This document shows positions 34,013 through 46,500 of a DNA stretch of 64,000 nt, in pieces. The position numbers were made by a program, and so were the translations under genes. The notes beneath the pieces are model-generated. The model was not told where the DNA came from, searched no databases, and worked only from the letters and a program-made list of their open reading frames with translations. Every line of letters begins with the position of its first letter. The stretch's first letter is position 1. The stretch is from Liolophura sinensis. Lineage: Eukaryota; Mollusca; Polyplacophora; Chitonida; Chitonidae. Location of the stretch: positions 21,621,608 to 21,685,607 of the forward strand of contig NC_088300.1 in assembly GCF_032854445.1 (NCBI RefSeq), written 5' to 3'.

Positions 34013-34808
34013 CCAGTGATAATAATATGAGTGTACCACATTATAAGGGAAACACCAGTTGAGGACTAAATATTTGTCTATAACTTACAATAAAAAATAT
34101 AATTGCTTTGAGCATACAGTATAGATTTCTACCAGTAAAACATGAATGGGTTAGATGGGAAGGAGCTTGAACATCCCCACCTCTACTTTCCGCTGATATT
34201 ATTATTGTTTTTTTTTTATTTAGATTGAACATGATATTCATGAATTCATGAAGTTCACACTTCCAGTTGGCCAGCTATGTTTATATTACGTTTATAGGTG
34301 GAGCTAACCAGAACTCAATGCCTGGTGTAAACCTTCACCTTTTACAAGATATGTGAAACACTTCCTTGGTCAAACTGTCAAATTAGAGCTGGATTTGAAC
34401 ACTGGGTCTCGCCGGTTTAATCATTATTTGGAATTATTTGATTTCAGTCATAAAACATGATATGAGTTTGTGTGTTGTCAGATAGTGTTCTTGATACATA
34501 TGATTAAAAGTATTACTGCCAGTGGCTCATTTGTTCTTTTTCACAAGGTTAATAATGAAACGAGAGAGAATCCACCAACTTCAATGAGAGACATGTAAGT
34601 CAAGATAAAATTCCTGTTGAATGCAAATTAATCAATTATTGTCAACTACTCATATATAGGTTATACATTTTATATATGGGCGAAAATGATTGCTCAGCTT
34701 TAAATTTCGAAGAGAAGTACAAAGGTTTGCGGAAACATGTTAATATATTTCGTGTTACTTAATATATCATTATAAAATAAAAGGAGTGCCTGCCGCCGGA
34801 TTCTGGCT

Positions 34809-34881
34809 TGCCGAAACCCGGGATTGAACCAGGGACCTTTAGATCTTCAGTCTAACGCTCTCCCAACTGAGCTATTTCGGC
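34809..34881 (-). tRNA. tRNA-Phe (anticodon GAA)
   Basis: 73 nt on the minus strand, starting GCCGAAATAGCTCAGTTGG. Acceptor stem GCCGAAA pairs fully with TTTCGGC, D stem GCTC/GAGC, anticodon stem TTAGA/TCTAA around loop CTGAAGA with anticodon GAA, T stem CCTGG/CCGGG with loop TTCAATC, discriminator A. A box and B box (GGTTCAATCCC) are intact and a TTTT terminator lies about 27 nt downstream (34779-34782). No CCA is encoded, as expected for a eukaryotic nuclear gene. It sits alone between the two protein genes. Confidence 0.95.
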
Positions 34882-35494
34882 TGGCGAGAGTTGAAGGCGC
34901 ATTTTGGAAATATATTGTGATGGTTTTGGATATGAAATTTCATTTAACATAACATACGTAACGATGTTCCTGTTGTAATTTTAGCATATAGCTTATTATG
35001 TCTATCAATCCAAAAGGCCATACATTAAATTTGAGACGTTCATACTCCGGAAGATCACCTGTTTCATATCGCTACCACAACAACGCGGGCAGACAGGCGT
35101 AGTCTGATATGTAAGCCCTACGCACGTGGGCGACTCGTTTAAAGCAAACAGCAGTGTTATTTAGATGTACCTAAGTCTCGGAGAGGAAATGTAATTATAG
35201 CTAGAAATATCAATTTTCAACAGACACACTGTTCCTGTACCTTCGGATGTGCACACGGGTGCAAAACATTGAGTGAGTTTCTCATTGCTGTCCAGTGCAT
35301 TTAACGTTCGTGAGAACGTGGAGTGGATGCATGTGGTCAACCCATCAATGTTTAATACCTTCCATACGTGTCAACATTGTGATTCACTTAACATATATTG
35401 TATGTTAATTTACACCTATGTTACTTAACAAATGAAGGAAAGTATATACCAGCATAAGTTTCAGTTATCTTCTAGCAACATGCAGATGCATGGA

Positions 35495-35585
35495 TGTGGG
35501 TTTCGTCCTACCATAATGTTAATTGGCCGCCGTCGTTTAAGTGAAATATTTTTGAGTACGGTAAATGAAATAAATAAATACGTAA
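35495..35585 (+). mobile_element. SINE tail fragment
   Basis: gtttcgtcctaccataatgt, ggccgccgtcgtttaagtga, aatatttttgagtacgg and (aata)n. Intergenic. Confidence 0.65.
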
Positions 35586-36504
35586 GTTACCTATCTGTAG
35601 ACATATCCTTCATCAAACTAAATGGATGAGTATATAGGCGTTCAGGAGCGGCGGAACGCTAGAAAATTTGTAAAGGCGGGGGTGGGTGGGGGTTGGGGGA
35701 GGGGTGGGACCGCCTAGGCCCCAAGGGGCGAGGGACAGACTAGGCCCCGTAAGCACTTGCTAGTTAGATCGCTGGTGACGCAATTTAGGCAACAACAAAA
35801 AAAAATGTGATCAATGCAGGATAAACTGCTCATTGTTCTTTATTTATCACCGTAATCACTTTTATTCAAACTGCTCAGCCGATGTTATTTGATCTACAAA
35901 AAAAAAACATTATTTCAAGGGGGAAGGGGTTAGCTCCCCCACTTTAATTTTCAAGGGGGCCGCTGCCGATGTGTGGACGTTGTATGCTAACGATAAATAC
36001 ATATATCGTTAGCAAACATCTAATTCATCAGGTAATTTTTCATCAAACTTTACAAAATAGAACATGACATTAACATTTTAATGGATATTGGAATTAAGTT
36101 TTGGCTTTTGTTTTTAATTAATCAATCTGTGTTAATTAATCTGGGTTTACGTAATTTTTTGAAACACATTAAAAAGAAGAGAAAGGAAAGAAAGCAGAAA
36201 GAGGCCTTATTTCTACATGTCCGTGGTGTTTCCTTGGGGTTAAATGTCTCACAACGTCATTTAATTTAATTACATTGACTGTGCACCAGTCTGCACACAT
36301 GGTCTCCTTCTTAAGCTAACATAATGGTTAAGTTTTAATGATGCCTCACTGGAATGCTCTGCTAAAAATAACACCAGACTGAGACAGGAAAACCCACTTT
36401 GACCATATAGGCCTACTGACAATGGGCTCCCCACAGCATGTGCGTGGCCAATTTTGTGATCCATGCCTGGAAGAAACATTTGGCTCCCATTTATAATAAT
36501 ATGA

Positions 36505-36739
36505 TTTGTTTACTTATTTGATTGGTGTTTTACGACGTACTGAAGAATATTTCACTTACACCACGGCAGCCAGCATTATGGTGGGAGGAAACCGGGCGGA
36601 GCCTGGAGAAAACCCACGACCATCCACAGGTCGCTGGCAGACTTTCCCATTGACAGCCGGAGAGGAAACCAGCATGAGCTGGACTTGAACTCACACCGAC
36701 TGCATTGGCCAGAGGCTCCAGGGTCATTATGCTGCACTA
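36505..36739 (-). mobile_element. SINE copy, 5'-truncated
   Basis: ttacttatttgattggtgtt, then cagccagcattatggtggga, body and partial head ending near ggtcattatgctgcac; the A box is missing. A likely 9-bp target-site duplication tataataat occurs at 36492-36500 and 36740-36748. Intergenic. Confidence 0.82.
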
Positions 36740-36889
36740 TATAATAATGTTCTAATTATTGATCTATTGCAGTGCAGAATTTATCGTGGTAAATTTGAAA
36801 GACATTCCAAGGGCACTGCCGTCTCTTGGCTTTGAGCCATAGTTTTGATTAACTCAAAAGTATCAGCTGTATGGGTATCAGTGGTCATA

Positions 36890-39390
36890 ACAACTAAATG
36901 AATATCAGAGGTCATAACAATAGACTCAGAGGTCATAACAACATAGAGTATCAGAGGTCATGACAACAAAGAGTATCAGAGGTCAAACCAGTCACTGAAT
37001 GGGTACTGTAACAGAAGTCATAACACAATGTTTGTCAGAGGTCATAAGCAAATGGGTGTCAGAGGTCATAACAGCTGAACAAAGTATCGGAAGCCATCAC
37101 AACTGTCCAAGGTCAATATACTCGTAACAATTACTGAATGAGTATGAGAGGTCATAGCAGCTGAATGGGTATCCAAGATTATAGCAACTGAAAGATTACC
37201 AGAGGCCATAAGGACTGAATGAGTATGAGAGGTCATAGCAGCTGAATGGGTATCCAAGGTTATAGCAACTGAAAGATTACCAGTAGCCATAAGGACTGAA
37301 TGAGTATCAGACGTCACAGCAGCTGAATCGGTATCCAAGGTTATACAACTGATAGATTACCAGAGTCTATAAGGACTGAATGAGTATCAGAGGCCATAAG
37401 GACTGAATGAGTATCAGAGGTCATAGCAGCTGAATGGGTATCCAAGGTTATAGCAACTGATAGATTACCAGAGGCCATAAGGACTGAATGAGTATCAGAC
37501 GTCACAGCAGCTGAATCGGTATCCAAGGTTATAGCAACTGATAGATTACCAGAGACCATAAGGACTGAATGAGTGTCAGAGGTCATAGCAGCTGAATGGG
37601 TATCCAAGGTTATAGCAACTGATAGATTACCAGAGGCCATAAGGACTGAATGAGTGTCAGAGGTCATAGCAGCTGAATGGGTATCCAAGGTTATAGCAAC
37701 TGATAGATTACCAGAGTCTATAAGGACTGAATGAGTATCAGAGGTCATAGCAGCTGAATGGGTATCCAAGATTATAGCAACTGATAGATTACCAGAGGCC
37801 ATAAGGACTGAATGAGTATCAGAGGTCATAGCAGCTGAATGGGTATCCAAGGTTATAGCAACTGATAGATTACCAGAGGCCATAAGGACTGAATGAGTGT
37901 CAGAGGTCATAGCAGCTGAATGGGTATCCGAGGTTATAGCAACTGATAGATTACCAGAGGCCATAAGGACTGAATGAGTGTCAGAGGTCATAGCAGCTGA
38001 ATGGGTATCCGAGGTTATAGCAACTGATAGATTTCCATAGGCCATAAGGACTGAATGAGTATCAGAGGTCATAGCAGCTGAATGGGTATCCAAGGTTATA
38101 GCAACTGAAAGATTTCCAGAAGCCATAAGGACTGAATGAGTGTCAGAGGTCATAGCAGCTGAATGGGTATCCAAGGTTATAGCAACTGATAGATTTCCAG
38201 AGGCCATAAGGACTGAATGAGTATCAGAGGTCATAGCAGCTGAATGGGTATCCAAGGTTATAGCAACTGATAGATTTCCAGAGGCCATAAGGACTGAATG
38301 AGTATCAGAGGTCATAGCAGCTGAATGGGTATCCAAGGTTATAGCAACTGAAAGATTTCCAGAAGCCATAAGGACTGAATGAGTGTCAGAGGTCATAGCA
38401 GCTGAATGGGGTATCCAAGATTATAGCAACTGAAAGATTTCCAGAGGCCATAAGGACTGAATGAGTATCAGAGGTCATAGCAGCTGAATGGGGTATCCAA
38501 GGTTATAGCAACTGAAAGATTTCCAGAGGCCATAAGGACTGAATGAGTGTCAGAGGTCATAGCAGCTGAATGGGGTATCCGAGGTTATAGCAACTGATAG
38601 ATTACCAGAGGCCATAAGGACTGAATGAGTATCAGAGGTCATAGCAGCTGAATGGGTATCCAAGGTTATAGCAACTGATAGATTACCAGAGGCCATAAGG
38701 ACTGAATGAGTGTCAGAGGTCATAGCAGCTGAATGGGTATCCAAGGTTATAGCAACTGATAGATTACCAGAGGCCATAAGGACTGAATGAGTGTCAGAGG
38801 TCATAGCAGCTGAATGGGTATCCGAGGTTATAGCAACTGATAGATTACCAGAGGCCATAAGGACTGAATGAGTATCAGAGGCCATAAGGACTGAATGAGT
38901 ATCAGAGGTTATAGCAGCTGAATGGGTATCCAAGGTTATAGCAACTGAAAGATTACCAGAGGCCATAAGGACTGAATGAGTATTAGAGGTCATAGCAGCT
39001 GAATGGGTATCCAAGGTTATAGCAACTGAAAGATTTCTAGAGGTCATAAGGACTGAATGATTATCAGAGGTCACAGCAGCTGAATGGGTATCCAAGGTTA
39101 TAGCAACTAAAAGATTACCAGTAGCCATAAGGACTGAATGAGTATCAGTGGTTATAGCAGCTGAATGAGTGTCAGAGGTCAAGATAACTAAATAAGAATC
39201 AGAGGTCATAACTGAATGAGTGTCAGAGGTCATATTAACTAAATAAGTATGAGAGGTCAAAACAACTGAATAAGTATGAGAGGTCATAACAACTGAATGA
39301 GTATCAGTGATCATGTAAACTAAATGAGTATCAGTGGTCATAACAACTGAATGAGTATCAGAGGTCAAAGCAAATAAACACATATCAGAG
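36890..39390. repeat. Satellite array: 81-bp higher-order unit built from 27-bp subunits
   Basis: Core from about 37190 to 39130 is an 81-bp unit (aggactgaatgagtatcaga, ggtcatagcagctgaatggg, tatccaaggttatagcaact, gatagattaccagaggccat, a) in about 24 copies. Both flanks (36890-37070 and 39150-39390) hold simple 27-bp copies of gaatgagtatcagaggtcat. The unit is a multiple of three, so long minus-strand ORFs result; no start or splice context supports a protein. Intergenic. Confidence 0.93.
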
Positions 39391-39940
39391 GCCTGAAGGA
39401 GTCAGCAGTCCTGATACCAACTGACATTGTGGAGGCCTTGGTGTTATGGATTGGTTGATACTTCTTAACTGAGAGCATGAAGTTTGCTGCATACCACTTG
39501 CAATCCACCAACATGATGTTTGTTACCCAGGGGAATGTTCACCAGTAACTTGCTCATTGTTGGTTTTTTTTTCTTACTCTAGGCAACCCTGTTTTCTAAT
39601 CTTGTAAAACTGCCCAGATGCCATTTTATAAGCAATAAATTCTTGACTATGGCTTTGAACAACTATCAAACAAACTAACCCAAGAAACTATAAATTCTCC
39701 ATCCACAGGCAACAGCATTGTATCATTCTCAACACTTGAGCTGCTATAACTGTTGTAGTTGTCTTCAAGTACGTTCAAGAATTGTAGTATTGTCCACACA
39801 CACATCACTTGTCTAACAGAGCTTAAAATTGAGGACTTCATTCTCTGCAGAAAATAGAGATAGATTTTGAAATTGGTTACAGATAAGCTGAAAAAGTGGT
39901 TTATATTGTCAGATTCCTACATTCTGAATTGACGATTGTG

Positions 39941-39966
39941 GGGCGGGGGGGGGGGGGGGGGGGGGA
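39941..39966 (+). repeat. Poly-G run
   Basis: About 25 consecutive bases of G with one C near the start (gggcggggg...). A candidate G-quadruplex on the plus strand and a likely sequencing or replication slippage site. Intergenic, near the satellite array. Confidence 0.85.
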
Positions 39967-40514
39967 AGCCAAATGAAAACCATTTGGACTGGTACTGAAT
40001 ACATTTCAATTACTTAATTTACTGTAACACTGGCCTCCAATATACACAGACAATACATGACTCACCAACTGAAGTTTATCTGATTGTTGTTTGACACCAT
40101 AACCTAAAATTTTCAACTAGAAGTTTAATGAGTCCGGGAAACTGAAGAGGAAACAGTAACCCACCATCCTGTGGCAAGTTACTAATGAACTTTTTCCTCA
40201 TGGGAGTAACAGACATGTCTGCCATACAGATGGAAATCCAGTGGTATTCAGTAAGACCTGGCAAATATCCCCACAAACGCTGCTAACTGCTTATCTGTTA
40301 CCAAGATACAAAAACCTTACCACAAGTATGATCGACTGCTTATTGGTTACCCGAGCATGAAAACATTCCCACCAGCCATGCTGACTGCATATTTGTTACC
40401 AAGACATGACAACATTTCCACCAGCACTGTTGACTGTTACTCAAACCCCACGAGCAACGATACAACTGAATTTATCTTGTGTATGAACAAAATGAACACG
40501 TAACTAGATAACAC

Positions 40515-43506
40515 TTGTAATTTTTCCAAAATTTTATTCAGGACAAAAAAGGTCATCACACCTGAAACATGCTTATATTCAACTGGTGAGTCACCTCAGG
40601 GTGATACCTGCTGGTTTGTTATCTCACCTTTCTGCCCAGGTGAATATCCTGACAGACTGTCACAGTACACAGCACACTGTGTATATCCTTCCTACATACT
40701 ACAACAAATAGCTGTACTTATGTATATATAGATTTATATATAGTATTTATATAACAGTGTGTCAATCACCTTAGCAATGCACCATAGCACTAATGAATTG
40801 TCATCGTAAGACCAAAATGATAACGGCTACAAACCAAAACAAGTTCACAAAATGCTGACTCAGCTCTCTACTTAATAAACTCTCCTCTCTCAACAAATCT
40901 GTGCTCAACCAAAACTGGTGTGTCTATAAACTTGATAACAAAGGTGGCATATACTGTTTACAAAGTGATTTTGTTTCAATTTGTTTTGTTTTTTTTTTTC
41001 ATTTTCAAGAACATGATATTGATATATTCAAATTAGGATATTCCCTCCCTCCATTCCCTCCCACCCCACTTTCCCCACCCCCACCTTTCCCCACCCCATC
41101 AAATATTGTATAAATGCCAACACATTACCTAAGGCCCTGGACCAAGCAGAGACACAGAATAATAAAAGTAGGAGCAGAACAACTCAAATCGTAATACCAT
41201 TAGGACTATGATGTAATAGTACAAAAACCATCCTACTGTCAGTCACAAAAGCCGTATATCTAATTTTGTACATTTTCATCTGATTTCTTTTGAACCATAA
41301 TCTGTCTTAAAAGCAAAAAAAAACACTTTTTTTCCCTCCCTAAAAGGAGATAGTTTGGTCCCAGTCTACATACTACTTGTCATTCATGCAAGTGTTAAAA
41401 CACGCGATAAAACACCACAAAACAACAACAACAACTAGAGCTACACAAAACTCCTGTTTTAAAAATATATCATAGTCTGCACCCTGTGAGGACTGTTATA
41501 GTACGTTATGTAATATCTACTCTACAACTAAACAACAGCACAAATTCACACAACAATAGGCAGGTCCAGCCCACTGGGGCTGTGCAAGTTACAAGGCTGA
41601 ACATAATAACAATACTAGAGGAGATAAACACACGCAGTTCAAATTATGATGCAGGCTCTGACGACACAGCTTGAGAAAGGCAGAATAAGAAACCCTCTGG
41701 TTACATATTACACAAGAAAATTACTCCTGTCTGACAGCATCACGCTGCCTAGCACACAATGAATGCTGTATTTGACCCAAAATTTGCCCATTCTGACTGA
41801 CTTACCAACTGTTAAAGCTGCTTTACGACTGGTTTGGATGGTAGGATGATGTACTCCTGGACAAGCATGATTGTCAGCACCAAAGTAATATTTAATGACA
41901 TTTACTTGTCTGTAAAAATGTACAGTTTTTGGGCAAATGTTTAGAGCAATTACAATCATTTCAGTACATAAATTACTTGTTTGGATTTCCCAAATATTTA
42001 CTGGATGCAAAACTGTTATTACCAATAAACTATAATGAATCTAGACTGAGTGTTCACTGAAATTATGCCACACGGTTTAAGCTGTATATTTCACAATCAT
42101 ATATCATATATATCATTGCTTTTATAGCACTTTTTCCTATGTTCTTTTCTTTTTTCCTGATATGTTTGGGGAGGTGAAGTGAGGACCCCAACTCATACAT
42201 ATTTAGTCAAGTTCTCCAAATAAAATGAAACTGCACCGAACATGACAGTGACTTTATGTAAAATATAGAAATTTCTAAATATACCTCTGTGAAAATACTG
42301 GAGAATAGACTACAATCCATTATTTAAAGGATCTACTTACACACACACTCAAAAACCGTTTACCTTAGTAGCCCTTTACAGACCTTAATGAACACTAGAT
42401 GCCCAGAATCCAGACAGTGATGGATACTGAGGACTGAGCATGATGGCAAGGTTTATAGACAGGCTTTCTTTTGACTCGACGCCTGTTTTTTTAAGGCCAC
42501 ATAAGGACCGACATTTCGAGCGAATCTGGGAATAGATCTGTACCCAGCTGAATCCATTTACTGAGCGTTATATTTAACATGAAAGACAACATTGTTTTCT
42601 GTCAGGTTCACTGACATAAAGAAAACCCAAACTAAGCCATTACTGGACAGTTAGTCTCAGGAGGAGAAATAGCCATCTGCCATTTTACAGTTTTCACAGT
42701 CCACATTAACTCTCGTCCTTTTAATATAATATTATTGACTACTTCTAAAGCACTTCAGTTAACAGCATTACTACTTTTCTTCTTCTCCAAATTCAAGAGA
42801 ACATAGAATAATGAAATGTCCTCAAGACTTGCAACACGAAATATTTTTTCGAAAATGTTTTAAGTCTTGTTATGTAAACCCTATGCACAATTTGCATCCT
42901 ACACATTATAGAAAGCATCTAAAAATCTTTGACTGGAGAGCTTTACTTGGATGATTGCAAAACATATAATGGCAGTGCAAGATAACAAATTCACTGCCTG
43001 GTCATGACCTTTAATATGACCACTTTCTGTAGATCCACCTGCGAAGTGGGTTTGAATGAAGTTATGGCTGCAGAGGGGTAGACAACTCTGGTGTTACTTT
43101 GTAATCCTCTGTCTGTTATTTGCCCTTCTTCAAGCTTTCCCAGGTAACAACATGGTCACTTTCCACTACAGGATCCAAGCATGGACTAGTTGATTCGAAC
43201 TCAGTAATTCAACAGCTCCTTGTCTCTCCTGAAAATACTGCCAGATGATCAGAAATAATACAGTTGAGAGAGAGAGAGAACATGAAATGCCCTGTTCAAT
43301 CAGCACATGTGACGCAGTATACACAAGTCTTCTGTCCTGTTCTCAAAGCCATTCTTCTGTCTCTTTTGTCTCCACAACAAAAACGTGCATGCCTTATAAT
43401 GTTCCAGACAGAGTTTATGAAATCAAATACCAGTAAAAGAAATCTTCTGACAAAACAAAGTTGGGTGTGGAGGAGTGGCCATGTTGCCGCTCAGGCTCGC
43501 CTTGCC
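40515..43506 (-). other. HIF1A: Putative 3' UTR of HIF-alpha
   Basis: From the stop codon down, the first consensus AATAAA that I find on the minus strand is at 40533-40538, about 3 kb on, followed by a T/G-rich stretch. The interval is AT-rich with scattered ATTTA motifs, includes a C-rich/pyrimidine run on the plus strand near 41040-41100, and holds no credible ORF. ATTAAA variants nearer the stop could end the transcript earlier. Confidence 0.35.
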
Positions 43507-46500
43507 CTATCCTATGCTTGTCATAACGATAGGGGACATGGGTCGAGTCCCAGAGTCCAGCGCCCGGATGAGGTCTTCTCCCTGCAGGAGATTGAGGGAT
43601 TTAGTGGGGGCGTTGACTTCACAGTCCTGTTGGGTGATACTAGGCAGAAGCAGGGCCTGGGCACTAGGGGTGGGTTCCACAGAGTCTTCCTATAAAACAC
43701 ACATAATCTGGGTTAGCAGGTGCTTGTCTGAACATCTTGCATCTTTTTAATTTTCATTTATGATTTCACTTGTAATGATTTTCATGGGTTGTAGAAACCA
43801 TAGCGCCTGGGGTAAACCACTGAGTTTTGGCAAGTTACTCACAAACTTTCCCATATGTGATGCACAACATATTGGTGGAAGTATATGGTTTTCAATGAAC
43901 AGATTGTACACATGGCCACTTACTGTTACCCAGGCTCCAAGAACAGTCCACAAATTCCTAGTCCAAGGCCAGGATCTCTGGTCTCCTAGTGACAGAGATT
44001 GCTGTGTATTCATGAATACTTCACCCTTATGACGGCGGTAAAGTTTATGGATGGAGGAAGCTTGACACAACCCAGATGAGAGCCAGTTACCAGATAAATT
44101 TCCAATAATGAATCCCAAAGCCAGCAAGTGAGAGCTGCACAAGTACAGCTACACAAATTAACTCTACTGGTCACTATGCCAGCTAATCCTAGGAACATGT
44201 CATTTTTATTACATTAAAAAAAAAAACAATTTCAATGCCTTTGCTTGATTTTGAAAAAATAAATCAAATGATCCAGAATCACTGGAATCGAAGCTGTTAC
44301 CAAAGCAACAAATATTTAGCTTTTTACATGTTTTTTTATGTATAATATTAATTCTAGCCCTACACTATGACACGTTCACTATTTTACTACTCTAATGATT
44401 TACAACACATTTCCACACTATGTGAGACCATCCTTAAAAAACTGTTTGCCAGGCATATCTAACCCTATCATGCGGAACTGGATTAGACAGTAGGGAGTTT
44501 TCATGCTGGCTTATGAAAAAAATCAGGTCTTTCCAGAAATTAATACAGAGAGAAACACATTTTTAGAAGAAATCTTCTTAAATCCCCAAAAAGCTCCTTT
44601 TTGAAGAGTGGATGGGTTATGTTCTACAAACCTACTAATAATGATGGAAGGGTGAACATAAAATAATGTCCAAAATTAATGAATAGGTTCTCTTTATCAC
44701 ACCAGGACACAAAACACTGTCCACAGTTATTCTTGGCAAAGAAAGCCTAGAAGTTCAGCCTGTGACTGCACAAGACATAACTGGACTTCCTTTTGCAGTG
44801 CTACATGAACGTCACTTAAGTCAGATCATGTAAGGCCACTTACTTCCCCCGCATTAGACACACGCCGGATCAGAGAGTTGCGTACGCTGTAGCCATGGTT
44901 ACGATCTTCACCTGTCAGTAGCAGGTTCATTAAGACACTCTTGTCTTTCAGACTGGCCGCTGGAAAGAAAACAGCCCCCAGGGGATTAGATGGAGAAATG
45001 TGAGAGGGAGCCATCTAGACCAGATACCAACACAGAACCCTAATTATAAGGCAACTATCTGAAAGTGTGACACCCTGTTCTAGTGACTGAAACACAAGTA
45101 TCTTAATTTCTCCACCATTACCAGCTCCCCCTCCATCAAGTGTTTAAAAAAGGGTATTTGTGTTCGAAATCAGTAATTACGGGCCTAAAATTCATAAAGA
45201 AGGTTGTATTTTAATTTTCTCTGAATCATCTTAATACATTTAACATAAATAATTCAGGTACCGGCTTGAGATTTACAGAAAGGCAATAATTTTAGCCATT
45301 AAGCGAAAATCAAAGTTTTATTCAAGATCAAAGGTCAAAGAATATTTGCAGAGAGTCCAATCCATTTATCTGTGTCCACTGGTCCAGTTTCCTCCAACCA
45401 TAATGCTATCATATACAGTAAGTGAAATATTCTTGAGTACGGTATAAAACACAAATCGAAAAATAAAAAAATATCTGACTGGGACTGATATGCTCATGAA
45501 TTTTGTATTTATACATGATGACGGCTATCTGAATTATAGGTAGTGGAAACACAGCCGAGCCCTGTGCAAAAGTACTTACTAAGTTAACTGTATACAAAAG
45601 ACTGAACGTAAAATGTGAAAATAGCTCTTGGCTGTACAAAAAATGGGGACCTGTCCAATGCTCTGGAGCAGGACCTTGATGTCATTTTATGGGCCTCAAA
45701 TGTTCCTTTCCCATTTCATCACGATGACGTCACTTTAAAGACACTACAGCGTTACAATAGAAACTGACACACTGCAGCACTGTGGACGTTGCGCTACAAT
45801 CCGTTTCTGAAGTAACAATGGCTAAAGGTCCTACTTCTCACCAGCGCCACCCTACGTGATAAAAAAATATGGCGCCTCCCCATTACACACATAGCTTGAC
45901 ATAGAGGAGACAATTACAGAATGCTGGCCTTAGTCTTTTGTATTTGAGCAGGTGTATGATTATCCCACATAAACTCTGTGGAATGGAAATCAAGGGCTGG
46001 AATGAAAAACGCACAGTACCTATAGTTTCCTGTCCCGAGTCCAGCTTGGGGACTTTTGCCACAGGAGGACCTTTTTCGAAGCAGCTTCTCTCTAGTGGCC
46101 GTTTGGCTTGGTGCGGGGGTACGATGCGGGCCGGCTGGGTCATGTTTGTACCACTCTCTCGTAGCCACATCTCACGGATGGTTGGCATTGGGCTTGGCAA
46201 ACGACTGTTGTCTTGGAACAGCGATTTCGGCACAAACACACTCTCCGTGGTGCCAAAAAATCTGAAAGTAAACGTAGGAAAAATACCTGTTTGTCAAATT
46301 CTGATGATTCATGCTCACTTCCTCACTGCAGCATTGGCCACAGTTCAGTTTTCAAAATAGGACAGAGCAAATAAGATCTATAAACACATACAATACAAAT
46401 CTCCCAAATTCTGATTACAACACTAGCCACATGAATAAGACACTAATACACACAAAATGAGCAGGTAAATAGCTAGCGATAGCTTACTCACCTATTCAAC

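Larger units (their letters stand above)
34013..36889. other. Intergenic sequence with tRNA and SINE copies
   Basis: Apart from tRNA-Phe and the SINE copies listed, AT-rich sequence with a G-rich patch near 35670-35760 (ggcgggggtgggtggggg). No protein gene is supported. Confidence 0.55.

Noticed and set aside
37066-39383. Minus-strand ORFs of 351 and 277 residues with a 27-residue Thr/Ser-rich period
   Set aside because: Direct result of the 81-bp repeat unit. The frame breaks wherever a unit has an odd-length indel (for example the extra g at 38409), which a real gene would not tolerate.
43264-43750. Plus-strand ORFs of 143 and 91 residues
   Set aside because: Antisense shadow of the last HIF-alpha coding exon.
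45914-46360. Plus- and minus-strand ORFs of 60-140 residues
   Set aside because: Alternative frames of the HIF-alpha exon 46020-46261, whose phase-consistent frame encodes the expected protein.
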